In this document: piece after piece, positions 1 through 6,596 of the stretch
Numbering within the stretch: the first letter of the stretch is position 1
How the letters are laid out: each line of letters begins with the position of its first letter
Source of the DNA: Methylacidiphilum sp.
GTDB taxonomy: Bacteria > Verrucomicrobiota > Verrucomicrobiia > CAIQCK01
Reading direction: 5' to 3'
NCBI GenBank assembly: GCA_020718125.1
Contig: DYDC01000085.1
Location: 1-9,378 of the forward strand
DNA: 9,378 nt
Notes under the pieces: generated by a model
What the model saw: the letters and a program-made list of their open reading frames with translations, nothing else
What the model was told of the DNA's origin: nothing
Databases searched by the model: none
Position numbers and translations under genes: made by a program

Positions 1-13
1 CGAGAGAACCCAC

Positions 14-29
14 GCGCGCTGAAGCGCGC
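14..29. repeat. Short perfect hairpin near the window edge
   Basis: GCGCGC (14-19) and GCGCGC (24-29) form a 6-bp GC-only stem around a TGAA loop. No T-run follows on either strand, so a classic intrinsic terminator is not supported. The hairpin lies downstream of the acetyltransferase stop at 100. It may be a copy of a dispersed intergenic palindrome, but only one copy is visible here. The rest of bases 1-99 shows no gene. Confidence 0.4.
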
Positions 30-99
30 TACTACGAACTCTCCAACGCGCCCCGCTACCGCGCCTTGCTCCGGCTTAACGTGCGTCGGGTTGTGTGCC

Positions 100-594
100 T
101 CAAGGCTTCGTTGCCCGCGATGGATCGAGGGGGCGGATGGGTTTGGCGGGAACGCCGCCGTAGAGCCAGCCGGGTTTGACATCCTCGCGGACGATGCTGC
201 CGGCGGCGACACAAGCGCCTTTGCCGACCGTCACGCCCGGCAGGATCACGACGTTGGAGGCCAGCCAGACGTGGTCTTCGATGACAACGGGTTTCGAGTA
301 GTGCTCGCGCGGCGCATGGTCGGGATAGAGGCTGCCGGTGTGGATTTGCACGAAGCCGGACAACTGCACGTCCTCGCCCAATGTGAGCCGGTCGCGGCAG
401 TTGAGCACCACGCACTCGTTCAGGCCCGAGCCGCGGCCGATGGTCAGGTTGCGCGGGTTGCCGCCCACGATGAAGCGTCCGTAGGTGACGACGCCGGGGC
501 CGATGTGAGCGCCGAGCAAGCGCCATTTCCATATCCGGAGCTTGTTCGCGAGGTTCCGGGACTTCCGGTAGAGGCGATAAAGCAATCGTTGCAC
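100..594 (-). CDS. Left-handed beta-helix (hexapeptide repeat) O-acetyltransferase
   Basis: This is a cytoplasmic acyltransferase of the LbH family (NodL, WcaF and maltose acetyltransferase type), likely to move an acetyl group from acetyl-CoA to a sugar or glycan hydroxyl. The 164-residue product has hexapeptide turns such as IGPGVV (31-36), IGRGSG (52-57), LGEDVQ (72-77), IEDHVW (105-110) and VGKGAC (123-128). The end GGVPAKPIRPL (146-156) is the usual family C-terminus. His85 in VQIHTGS is the best candidate catalytic base. The frame is open up to an ATG at 822, but there it would run antisense into the regulator, and no other ATG exists in frame. I therefore chose GTG at 594; TTG at 585 is the alternative. 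Neither has a clear Shine-Dalgarno site. The acceptor is unknown. No glycan cluster is visible, although one could lie left of the window. Confidence 0.85.
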   Translation of the reverse strand: MQRLLYRLYRKSRNLANKLRIWKWRLLGAHIGPGVVTYGRFIVGGNPRNLTIGRGSGLNECVVLNCRDRLTLGEDVQLSGFVQIHTGSLYPDHAPREHYSKPVVIEDHVWLASNVVILPGVTVGKGACVAAGSIVREDVKPGWLYGGVPAKPIRPLDPSRATKP

Positions 595-604
595 GCAGGC
601 CGCG

Positions 605-632
605 AGTGTAGGCGGCAGGGGAACGAAAGCAA
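605..632 (-). promoter_or_regulatory. Putative promoter of the acetyltransferase gene
   Basis: Read on the minus strand, TTGCTT (632-627), a 16-base spacer and TACACT (610-605) resemble sigma-70 -35 and -10 boxes. Transcription would start near 598. This leaves only a few bases before GTG 594, or about 13 before TTG 585. Box matches are 3/6 and 4/6, so this rests on position and on similarity to the other promoters proposed here. Confidence 0.35.
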
Positions 633-673
633 GGGGGCAGTTGGCCGCGCCGGGCGGCGAGTTGTTCGCGCGC

Positions 674-702
674 TTGCATTCAGGCTGTGGCGACGCTACA
701 GA
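674..702 (+). promoter_or_regulatory. Putative promoter of the AraC-family regulator and propeller genes
   Basis: TTGCAT (674-679), a 17-base spacer and TACAGA (697-702) form a plausible sigma-70 promoter. Its start would fall near 709, about 13 bases before ATG 722. If real, it rules out the upstream in-frame TTG at 641 as the start of the regulator. It lies back to back with the candidate minus-strand promoter at 605-632. Confidence 0.4.
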
Positions 703-721
703 AGCAGAGGGTCCAACGCCA

Positions 722-1900
722 ATGGCTGCGCCGCTCGACAAGAAAACCTTCGCCGCTCTCCAGCGCGAGTATCGCCGGAGCTTTGGTTTTGCGCTGGTGT
801 GCGTGGATGCCGATGGCCACATCCTCCACGGACGGCCGCTGCGGACGCGGTGCAGTTGCGGCGGGCCGTCGCCGGCGCGGCTGAAGCAGGCGCTTCAGGA
901 GACGCTTCGTTGGGGCGAGCCGACGATTGACCTGTGTTGCTCCGACGGCTTCGCGATGTGGGCCGTGCCGCTGATGCGGAACAGCGCGTGCGAAGGCGGC
1001 TTGGTAGTGGCGGGCGTGCGGCTGGAAGGGCCGCGCGGCCGGGGTGTGAGCCGTTCGCACAGCGAGACGATTCTCGCCGCAAGCCGGGAGTTGATGCGGT
1101 TGTTGGAGGAGCGGAACCTGACGAACCCGGCGCTGCTGAAGCTCCATCGCATCGAGTCGGAGCGCCAGCGCGAGCGGGCGGAGGCGCTTCACGTGTCGAA
1201 AACTTACCGCCAGGACGACCTGCGGGAACTTTACCTGCGCGAGGAGCCGGCGTTGCTCGCGGCCATCAAGCGCGGCGACCGGCCCGCCGCGCGCGAGGTC
1301 ATCAACCGCGTGTTGGTGGCGGTCTATCATCACGGGCGCGACCGGCTCGACCTGCGCAAGAGCCTCATTCTCGAACTGGTCATCATGATGTGCCGAGCCG
1401 CGGTGGAGGCCGGCGGCGAGCCGACGCAAATCCTCGGCATGAACTACGCCCTCCTGTCGCGGCTCGACACGATCCGTGATGACGAGGCGCTGACCTCGTG
1501 GCTGGTCAGCACGCTGGAGCGGTTGCTGGACGCCATCCACGACAACACGCGCTACCCGCACACGGTCCTGCTCGGCAAGGCGCTCGATTTCGTCGAGGAG
1601 AACATCGAGCGCAAACTCCGCCGCGACGAGGTCGCGCGCCACGCCGGCCTCTCGCCGAGCCATTTCTCGCGGCTGATCAAGGAGAAGACCGGCCAGAGTT
1701 TCCAGGATCTGCTCGCCGCCTACCGCGTGGACCGCGCGCGAGAGATGCTGGTGCGCACGGACAAGAACCTCGTGCAAGTGGCGCTGGAGTGCGGGTTCTG
1801 CGACCAGAGCTATTTTACGAAGGTGTTCCAGAAACGCGCCGGCGTGACGCCGGGGGATTACCGGCGCCAGCACCGGCGAAACGGAAACGGAGGGGCATGA
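722..1900 (+). CDS. AraC-family transcription regulator with PocR-like N-terminal sensor
   Basis: This is a DNA-binding regulator of 392 residues. Residues 8-100 look like a PocR-type ligand-sensing domain: a PAS-like start (FALVCVDADGHIL, 24-36), then a Cys-rich middle (Cys44, 46, 72, 73, 90) ending in GGLVVAGVRLEG. Residues 110-280 are mostly helical and charged. The C-terminal AraC/XylS domain (283-382) has two helix-turn-helix units: RDEVARHAGLSPSHFSRLIK (301-320), and NLVQVALECGF through SYFTKVFQKRAGVTPGDYRR (349-382). The second is the strongly conserved AraC signature. I chose ATG 722 over TTG 641 because conservation begins after it, an AGAGG lies 11 bases upstream, and a candidate promoter ends just before it. 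The stop is one base from the next gene, so the regulator is probably cotranscribed with the propeller gene and may control it. The ligand is unknown. Confidence 0.88.
   Translation: MAAPLDKKTFAALQREYRRSFGFALVCVDADGHILHGRPLRTRCSCGGPSPARLKQALQETLRWGEPTIDLCCSDGFAMWAVPLMRNSACEGGLVVAGVRLEGPRGRGVSRSHSETILAASRELMRLLEERNLTNPALLKLHRIESERQRERAEALHVSKTYRQDDLRELYLREEPALLAAIKRGDRPAAREVINRVLVAVYHHGRDRLDLRKSLILELVIMMCRAAVEAGGEPTQILGMNYALLSRLDTIRDDEALTSWLVSTLERLLDAIHDNTRYPHTVLLGKALDFVEENIERKLRRDEVARHAGLSPSHFSRLIKEKTGQSFQDLLAAYRVDRAREMLVRTDKNLVQVALECGFCDQSYFTKVFQKRAGVTPGDYRRQHRRNGNGGA
1889..1895 (+). promoter_or_regulatory. Shine-Dalgarno site of the propeller gene, inside the regulator gene
   Basis: GGAGGGG sits six bases before ATG 1902 and lies within the last codons of the regulator. 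Together with the one-base gap (TGA 1898-1900, ATG 1902), it indicates translational coupling. It is one of the few strong ribosome binding sites in the window and fixes the start of the next gene. Confidence 0.75.
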
Positions 1901-1901
1901 C

Positions 1902-3242
1902 ATGAGCGGGAGGCATCCTTGGTTCTCAGCGTGGGCGGCGTTGTTGCCGGCGGTTTCAGCGTTTGCGCAGGTCACGGAGAACTGGCCGCAGTTCCGCGGC
2001 GTGGGATCGAGCGGCGTGGCGGAGGGCGTGAAGCTGCCCGCGAGCTGGAGCACAACGCAGAACGTCGCGTGGGTGACGCCCATTCCCGGCAAGGCGTGGT
2101 CGTCGCCGGTCGTGTGGGGCGACAAGGTGTTCGTGACCTCCGCGGTCAGCGCGAAGGAAGTCGAGCCGCCGCGAAAGGGGCTTTATGTGTGGGGCTTTTG
2201 GGGGACCCGTGCAGACAGCGAGCATCGTTGGACGGTGTATTGCCTCGATTTCGCGACGGGCAAGGTGCTCTGGGAACGCGTGGCGTATCGCGGGCCGGCG
2301 CCCAGCGCGATCCACGGCAAGAACAGCTACGCCTCCGAGACGCCGGTGACCGACGGTGAGCGCGTCATCGCGTGCTTCGGCAACACCGGCATGTTCTGCT
2401 ACGACATGAACGGCCGGGAGCAGTGGGCGCAGAAGTGGGACAGTTATCCCACGCGGCTCGGCTGGGGACCGGCCGCGTCGCCGGTGCTGCAAGGAAACCG
2501 GGTCTTCTACGTCAACGACAACGACAAGACGTCGTTCATCGTCGCGCTGGACGCGCGCACTGGCAAACAGATCGGCCGCGTGGAACGCGACGAGCCGAGC
2601 AACTGGGCCACGCCGTTCGTGTGGGAGAACGCGCGGCGCACCGAGATCGTCACGCCGGGCCGCAAGAAGGCGCGCTCCTACGACCTCGCCGGGAATTTGC
2701 TGTGGGAACTTTCCGGCATGTCCACCATCACCATCCCGACGCCGGTGGCGAGCCGCGAAATGCTCTACGTCAGCTCCGGCTATGTGAGCGATTCGCTGCG
2801 GCCAATCTATGCGATCCGGCCCGGCGCGACGGGCGACATCTCGCTGAAGGACGACGAGACGAGCAACAAGTTTGTGGCGTGGTGCGACCGCAAGGGCGGC
2901 CCTTACAACACGTCGCCGCTGCTCTACGGCGACCACTTCTACGTGCTCTACGACAAGGGAGTCCTCTCCTGCTACGACGCGCAGACGGGGAAACCGGCCT
3001 ATACGCGGCAGCGGCTCAGTCCCGGTGCGAACGCATTCACGGCGTCGCCGTGGGCGTGCGACGGGAAAATCTACTGCCTGAGCGAGGATGGTGAGACGTT
3101 CGTCGTGCAAGCCGGGCCGGAGTTCAAGGCGCTCGGCAGCAGCCGCCTCGACGAGATGACACTGGCGACGCCCGCGGTCGTCCGCGACAGCGCCATCATC
3201 CGCACGTTCTCGAAGGTCTATCGCATCCGCCAAGGGAACTGA
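1902..3242 (+). CDS. Exported PQQ-type beta-propeller repeat protein
   Basis: This is a secreted 446-residue protein. The N-terminus has an uncleaved-looking basic start (SGRH), a hydrophobic run (AWAALLPAVSA) and a likely signal peptidase site AFA|Q after residue 22. The mature protein opens with WPQFRG (28-33), common in PQQ-like (WD40-like, BamB-related) propellers of Verrucomicrobiota and Planctomycetota. Blades are visible as repeated patterns of a strand, then DxxTGKxxW: DFATGKVLWE (116-125), DMNGREQW (168-175), DARTGKQIGR (217-226), DLAGNLLWEL (261-270), DAQTGKPAYT (359-368). These pack as a beta-propeller. No heme site and no quinoprotein dehydrogenase signature are evident, so a binding or scaffold role is more likely than catalysis. 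It probably acts in the periplasm or at the outer membrane. It follows the AraC-type regulator by one base with a strong ribosome binding site, so it is the regulator's nearest candidate target. The exact role is unknown. Confidence 0.88.
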   Translation: MSGRHPWFSAWAALLPAVSAFAQVTENWPQFRGVGSSGVAEGVKLPASWSTTQNVAWVTPIPGKAWSSPVVWGDKVFVTSAVSAKEVEPPRKGLYVWGFWGTRADSEHRWTVYCLDFATGKVLWERVAYRGPAPSAIHGKNSYASETPVTDGERVIACFGNTGMFCYDMNGREQWAQKWDSYPTRLGWGPAASPVLQGNRVFYVNDNDKTSFIVALDARTGKQIGRVERDEPSNWATPFVWENARRTEIVTPGRKKARSYDLAGNLLWELSGMSTITIPTPVASREMLYVSSGYVSDSLRPIYAIRPGATGDISLKDDETSNKFVAWCDRKGGPYNTSPLLYGDHFYVLYDKGVLSCYDAQTGKPAYTRQRLSPGANAFTASPWACDGKIYCLSEDGETFVVQAGPEFKALGSSRLDEMTLATPAVVRDSAIIRTFSKVYRIRQGN

Positions 3243-3249
3243 CGGCGCG

Positions 3250-3331
3250 GTGGCACGGGCCTCCGGCCCGTGGGGTTGGCGACCGCATCAGCGTTCGGCG
3301 GGCAAGATCATGGGCAGGATGCCCATGCCAC
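3250..3331. repeat. Composite double-hairpin intergenic element
   Basis: Two perfect 8-bp stems with three-base loops lie side by side: CACGGGCC-TCC-GGCCCGTG (3254-3272) and CATGGGCA-GGA-TGCCCATG (3309-3327). They are enclosed by GTGG (3250-3253) pairing with CCAC (3328-3331), so the whole can fold as a three-way junction. It fills the gap between two convergent genes and may end transcription from both sides, but it has no T-run. Similar palindromic repeats are, from memory, common between genes in Verrucomicrobiota and Planctomycetota. Confidence 0.6.
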
Positions 3332-3343
3332 GGACGCACACCG

Positions 3344-3952
3344 CTATTTCCACTTCGCTTTCGAGAGGTTCGCCGCGACGGAGTCCCAGTTGACCAGCTT
3401 GTCGAGGAACGTCTGCGCGAAGTCGGGCCGGCGGTTCTGGTAGTCGAGATAGTGGGCGTGTTCCCAGACGTCCACGGTGAGCAGCGGGACCTGGCCCTTG
3501 GTCAGGGGCGTCTCGGCGTTGGGCGTGCTGACGATCTTCAGCGCGTTGTTCTCCAGCACCAACCAGCCCCAGCCGCTGCCGAAACGCGTGACAGCCGCGG
3601 TCTTGAACTGTTCGACGAACTTCTCGTAGCTGCCGAAAGCGGCGTCGAGTTTCGCGGCGAGGTCGCCGCAGGGCCTGCCGCCGCCGCCTTTCTTCATGCA
3701 GTTCCAGAAGAACGTGTGGTTCCAGACCTGCGCGGCGTTGTTGAACCAGCCGGTCTTGGTGGCGTCCGCGGCGGACTTGAGGATGATCTCCTCCAGCGTC
3801 TTGTTCTCGCAGTCGGTGCCGGCGATGAGTTTGTTGATGTTGTCCACGTAGGCTTTGTGGTGCTTGCCGTAGTGGAAACTGATGGTCTTGGCGGAATAGT
3901 GCGGCTCCAACGCGTCCTCGGCGTAGGGCAACGGGGGCAGTGCGATGCTCAT
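3344..3952 (-). CDS. sodB: Superoxide dismutase, iron type
   Basis: This is a cytoplasmic dismutase that converts superoxide to oxygen and hydrogen peroxide. Its 202 residues match the usual length of 190-205. The N-terminal helical domain carries FHYGKHHKAYVDN (metal ligand His27, with His31 and Tyr35) and AAQVWNHTFFWN (ligand His79). The C-terminal domain carries FGSGWGWLV (124-132) and DVWEHAHYLDY (ligands Asp161 and His165). Gln75 in AAQVWNH is at the place where iron enzymes hold the active-site glutamine; manganese enzymes have Gly there. Iron is therefore preferred, by family rule. Oddities are a Gly-rich loop MKKGGGGRPCG (86-96) and three cysteines (48, 85, 95). The start is ATG with AAAGGA six bases upstream (3964-3959). 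It lies 84 bases downstream of the acyltransferase gene on the same strand and may share its transcript. No clear promoter of its own was found. Confidence 0.97.
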   Translation of the reverse strand: MSIALPPLPYAEDALEPHYSAKTISFHYGKHHKAYVDNINKLIAGTDCENKTLEEIILKSAADATKTGWFNNAAQVWNHTFFWNCMKKGGGGRPCGDLAAKLDAAFGSYEKFVEQFKTAAVTRFGSGWGWLVLENNALKIVSTPNAETPLTKGQVPLLTVDVWEHAHYLDYQNRRPDFAQTFLDKLVNWDSVAANLSKAKWK

Positions 3953-4014
3953 GGTTTTTCCTTTATTGATGGGTTGGGGACGACAGTGCGCGCAACGCAG
4001 GCCGAGCCGGCGGT

Positions 4015-4028
4015 CCGCGCAAGCGCGA
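4015..4028. other. Small GC hairpin after the acyltransferase stop
   Basis: CGCGC-AA-GCGCG (4016-4020 and 4023-4027), equally readable as CGCG around a CAAG loop, lies about 10 bases beyond the stop of the acyltransferase gene (TGA at 4039-4037, minus strand). GGTCC occurs on both sides as a short direct repeat. There is no T-run, so it is a weak terminator candidate or a transcript end-stabilising hairpin at most. Confidence 0.25.
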
Positions 4029-4036
4029 GGTCCTTG

Positions 4037-5410
4037 TCAAACGGCTGCCTTTTCGGACGCAGGACCTGCGGTCTGCTCGATGCGGGCGGCAATGTGGGCG
4101 AGCAACCGTCTGGCGCAGGCCGATGAGTATCCGCGCCGGTCGTAGTGCATGGTCAGGCTGAGCCGGTGGGCATACGTGGAGAGTGCGCAGGAGATTCCCG
4201 ACCCCATTCGCACGGGCGGCGCGGGGGCAACGGCTTCGATGGCCAGACCGCCGGCCAGCAGCCTGCCGTCGCGGCGGGGCAGCGGCGTGTTTTCGAGGAC
4301 CATGCCGAAGTTGCTCAAGACGACCGTGGCGAGGCAGCGGTCCGTCTGAAAGGCTTTTTGCATGCCACCCGCCAGCTTCCCGACAGCGGCCATCGCGCTC
4401 GAAAAACCCGCCGCCACACGGAACGCCTTGAGCCGCCGCGTTTCGTTGCGGATGCTCTCCAGCAGGGCCGGCGCGGTCCAGCGGGAAGCCCCGCCGAAAC
4501 GGCGGTCCATGTTGACCATGCCCATGACGTTGGCGGCAGGCAGGCGGTCATGTTCAGGGCCGCGCAGGTCGAAAGGGATCATAAGCCGCAAGAGTTGTTT
4601 CTCCCGGCCGCTGTTGTCGTTCCATGTCTGCATCGCCAGGAAAAGATCACGGATGAGCAAGTCGTTGAGCGTCGCACTATTCTGCCTCGCCGTGGCCAGC
4701 AATCGGTCGAGTTGCGCGCCGTCAAAGGCCCGCGTCAGCAGCTCAGGAACAACCCGGTCGTCGTCCCCGTCACCGATGTCTTCTGTTTGTCGGGGGGAAT
4801 GCAGCGGCACGGGCCGCGCCAGGAAGAACAACGGCGGCCCGATGATGGCGCCCCACGCCGCAGCCAGCCCGTGAAGCACACGGCCACGCCAGCCGGCGCC
4901 GAAGCGGTGCCTGCGGCGAAGGCTGTCCGGGTCCAGCGGGCGAAAAGCCGGCCCTGCGTCCGCAGACCCGCGCCGCTGGTGGTCATAAGCACAGAACACA
5001 TCTTCGATGAACTGGTTCATCGCCAACCCATCGCAGCAGGCGTGGTGGAACTGAAACCGGATTTCCCCGTGGCCGTCGGTGGTCCGGACCCAGACGCGCA
5101 GGCCGTTTTCCTCGCGCAGGTCAATGCGTGGACCGTTCGGAAACCGCATCGGCGCACCTTCCTCGGCGCAGTCAAACCAAGGGGCCGGGTTTGGCGACAA
5201 GACCCAGGCGAGGGCGCGTTCACGACGGCCGGTGATGCGGGCGTGCAGGAGGGGATGCCGCCGCACAGCCGCCTCCAGCGCCGCAACAAAAGCTGCCTTG
5301 TCGAATTGGCCGGAGAACAGCACGCGGACGAAACTCGACATGGGCGATGTCGGCCGGTCATCGGCCCACATGTAGCGTTCGAACGCGTTCAGCTTCAGCG
5401 GAAACAGCAC
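4037..5410 (-). CDS. Free-standing condensation-domain-like acyltransferase (HHxxxDG)
   Basis: This is a member of the CoA-dependent acyltransferase superfamily that includes NRPS condensation domains, PapA proteins, wax ester synthases and alcohol acetyltransferases. With GTG 5410 as start it has 457 residues, about one condensation domain. The N-terminus FPLKLNAFERYMWADDRP is typical of the fold. The catalytic motif HHACCDG lies at 122-128 (His123, Asp127), and SNFG at 366-369 is a plausible counterpart of the second-half DFGWG motif. A hydrophobic stretch at about 179-205 could touch a membrane. No adenylation or carrier domain is attached or adjacent, so it likely moves an acyl group from CoA or an ACP to an alcohol, amine or sugar. 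The acceptor is unknown. The frame is open to GTG 5479, which would overlap the upstream gene by 31 bases. Neither start has a clear ribosome binding site, so the start is uncertain. It is probably cotranscribed with the exported-protein gene 38 bases upstream. Confidence 0.82.
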   Translation of the reverse strand: MLFPLKLNAFERYMWADDRPTSPMSSFVRVLFSGQFDKAAFVAALEAAVRRHPLLHARITGRRERALAWVLSPNPAPWFDCAEEGAPMRFPNGPRIDLREENGLRVWVRTTDGHGEIRFQFHHACCDGLAMNQFIEDVFCAYDHQRRGSADAGPAFRPLDPDSLRRRHRFGAGWRGRVLHGLAAAWGAIIGPPLFFLARPVPLHSPRQTEDIGDGDDDRVVPELLTRAFDGAQLDRLLATARQNSATLNDLLIRDLFLAMQTWNDNSGREKQLLRLMIPFDLRGPEHDRLPAANVMGMVNMDRRFGGASRWTAPALLESIRNETRRLKAFRVAAGFSSAMAAVGKLAGGMQKAFQTDRCLATVVLSNFGMVLENTPLPRRDGRLLAGGLAIEAVAPAPPVRMGSGISCALSTYAHRLSLTMHYDRRGYSSACARRLLAHIAARIEQTAGPASEKAAV

Positions 5411-5448
5411 GTGCCCATGTATAACCCACGTAATCGGGCAAGAACAGC

Positions 5449-6294
5449 TTAACGCCCTCCATCCAGCATCGGCTCCCACACATCGTGTCTGTCCTGCAAG
5501 ACAACATCAGCGCGAGCGGATGCTGTTATTTCGGGCTTCGGCGGCTGTTTGCTCAGCAGTGCCCGGAGTTCCCTCAGCTTCGCTGCGTCCTCCGCCGGCA
5601 GCGAGTTCATCACCGCCACGACTTTGTCTGGATCGAGGGTGGCCTCCTCGCTGACCAGCACGGGGATCGAAAGCACTTCACCGAAGCGCCGGTCCACGGC
5701 GCCGGTGACCAGCGGCAGATAAATGCCGGCTAGAAGCCGTTTGAAGGCGCTTTTCACTTTGACGAACGCATGCAATTCGCAACGGATGAGGCCCGGTTTC
5801 GGTTCATGGTAACGCACCAGCACCACCGCGCAGCCTTCCACGGCCCTGCCGCTGCGGTCGCTGCCTTGCACGTAAAACAGCCGCTCGCCCGGCACGGCAT
5901 ACAACAGCCAGAGGAATCCCGACGCGCCCGTGTGGTTGTCCGCCCAAATACCCCCGTCCGGCAGGCGTTCGCAGCGGAACCTCACGACATCGAGCGGCTG
6001 GCCGAGAATCGAAGTCAGGTCGAGATGGTCGCCCAGATACTCGAACACATCGCGACGAGCGCTGAACTCGCCGTAGGGAGCGCGCAGCCTGCGATAAAAC
6101 GTGTAACCAGGCACCACCTCGCGCACGCGCGCCAAAGCCGCTGCGTCCAGCTTATCGAAAGGAATCAGCGACTCACCCTTTCCCCCTGCCATCGCGAAAC
6201 CGGCCCCGACGGTCAGTGCCGCAGCCAGCAGGAGGCGGATGCAGGCCGGCTGCACGAGCCTCGACGGAATTGCAATAGGCGAATCCACACGCAC
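5449..6294 (-). CDS. Exported protein of unknown function, next to the acyltransferase
   Basis: I do not recognise a named family for this gene. With GTG 6294 as start the product is 281 residues. It has basic residues, then a hydrophobic core LLLAAALTVGAGFA and a likely signal peptidase site AMA|GG near residue 36, so it is periplasmic or secreted. The cysteine before the core is not in a lipobox context. The mature part is a mixed alpha/beta domain: VVPGYTFYRRLRAPYGEF, then an aromatic region SGFLWLLYAVPGERLFYVQG, strands CAVVLVRYHEP and LIRCELHAFVKV, and a helical piece KSAFKRLLAGIYLPLV. This order hints at a START/SRPBCC-like lipid-binding fold, but that is low-confidence inference. The last 50 residues are charged and Pro-rich. 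TTG 6300 (directly after an in-frame TGA), GTG 6294 and GTG 6288 are possible starts. The gene ends 38 bases before the acyltransferase start, so an operon is likely. Confidence 0.7.
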   Translation of the reverse strand: MRVDSPIAIPSRLVQPACIRLLLAAALTVGAGFAMAGGKGESLIPFDKLDAAALARVREVVPGYTFYRRLRAPYGEFSARRDVFEYLGDHLDLTSILGQPLDVVRFRCERLPDGGIWADNHTGASGFLWLLYAVPGERLFYVQGSDRSGRAVEGCAVVLVRYHEPKPGLIRCELHAFVKVKSAFKRLLAGIYLPLVTGAVDRRFGEVLSIPVLVSEEATLDPDKVVAVMNSLPAEDAAKLRELRALLSKQPPKPEITASARADVVLQDRHDVWEPMLDGGR

Positions 6295-6493
6295 CCCCAA
6301 TCACCGCGCTGAGGATGTTTGTTGATGGTCATGCTCTTTACATCTCCCGGGACACCGGACTCCTCCTTACCGGCTTCACGGAGTCCTGGCGCCTCAGCGA
6401 TTGGTCATCATCGCGCCCCAAGATACGCCTTTCCCCTCTCGACGCCCGGAATATTTGCGATGTTTCCTGGAGGCCGAAGGCAAGAGGGAAGAA

Positions 6494-6519
6494 CTGGCGT
6501 TGAGCCAGCCGGTGCTGGC
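6494..6519. other. Two mutually exclusive hairpins
   Basis: CTGGC (6494-6498) can pair with GCCAG (6504-6508), while GCCAGC (6504-6509) can instead pair with GCTGGC (6514-6519) across a CGGT loop. The shared middle arm makes the two stems exclusive, as in an attenuator. No T-run follows on either strand, so regulation is not shown. Confidence 0.3.
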
Positions 6520-6570
6520 GCGGGGGCATACAACCTGGACTACTCGGCGGGGGAGAGGGGAGCGGCCGAG

Positions 6571-6596
6571 CTTCGGAAACGCCCGCCTTTCCGAAG
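6571..6596. other. Nine-bp hairpin just after tRNA-Gln
   Basis: CTTCGGAAA (6571-6579) and TTTCCGAAG (6588-6596) form a perfect 9-bp stem with an 8-base loop, five bases from the CCA end of the tRNA. On the minus strand the U-run precedes the stem rather than following it, so it is not a classic terminator. It could be a processing or 3'-end protection structure for the tRNA precursor. Confidence 0.45.

Noticed and set aside
641..721. Upstream TTG start for the AraC-family regulator
   Set aside because: The extra 27 residues show no family similarity and would lie upstream of the candidate promoter at 674-702.
680..2125. Long minus-strand open frame (481 codons) antisense to the regulator and the propeller gene start
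   Set aside because: It is rich in Arg, Ala, Gln and His with no domain pattern, and the opposite strand encodes clear AraC and propeller motifs. Such frames are expected in GC-rich coding DNA.
1956..3233. Long minus-strand open frame (425 codons) antisense to the propeller gene
   Set aside because: Its Arg/Ala/Val-rich composition has no motif, and it mirrors the real gene's codon structure.
4035..4040. Perfect TTGACA on the minus strand as a sodB promoter
   Set aside because: No TA-containing -10 box lies 16-18 bases downstream; the hexamer overlaps the acyltransferase stop and is probably chance.
4037..5410. Part of a nonribosomal peptide synthetase
   Set aside because: No adenylation, carrier or thioesterase domain is present in the gene or its neighbours.
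4145..5452. Long plus-strand open frame (435 codons) antisense to the acyltransferase
   Set aside because: The minus strand carries HHACCDG and a coherent condensation-type protein; the plus frame has no recognisable domain.
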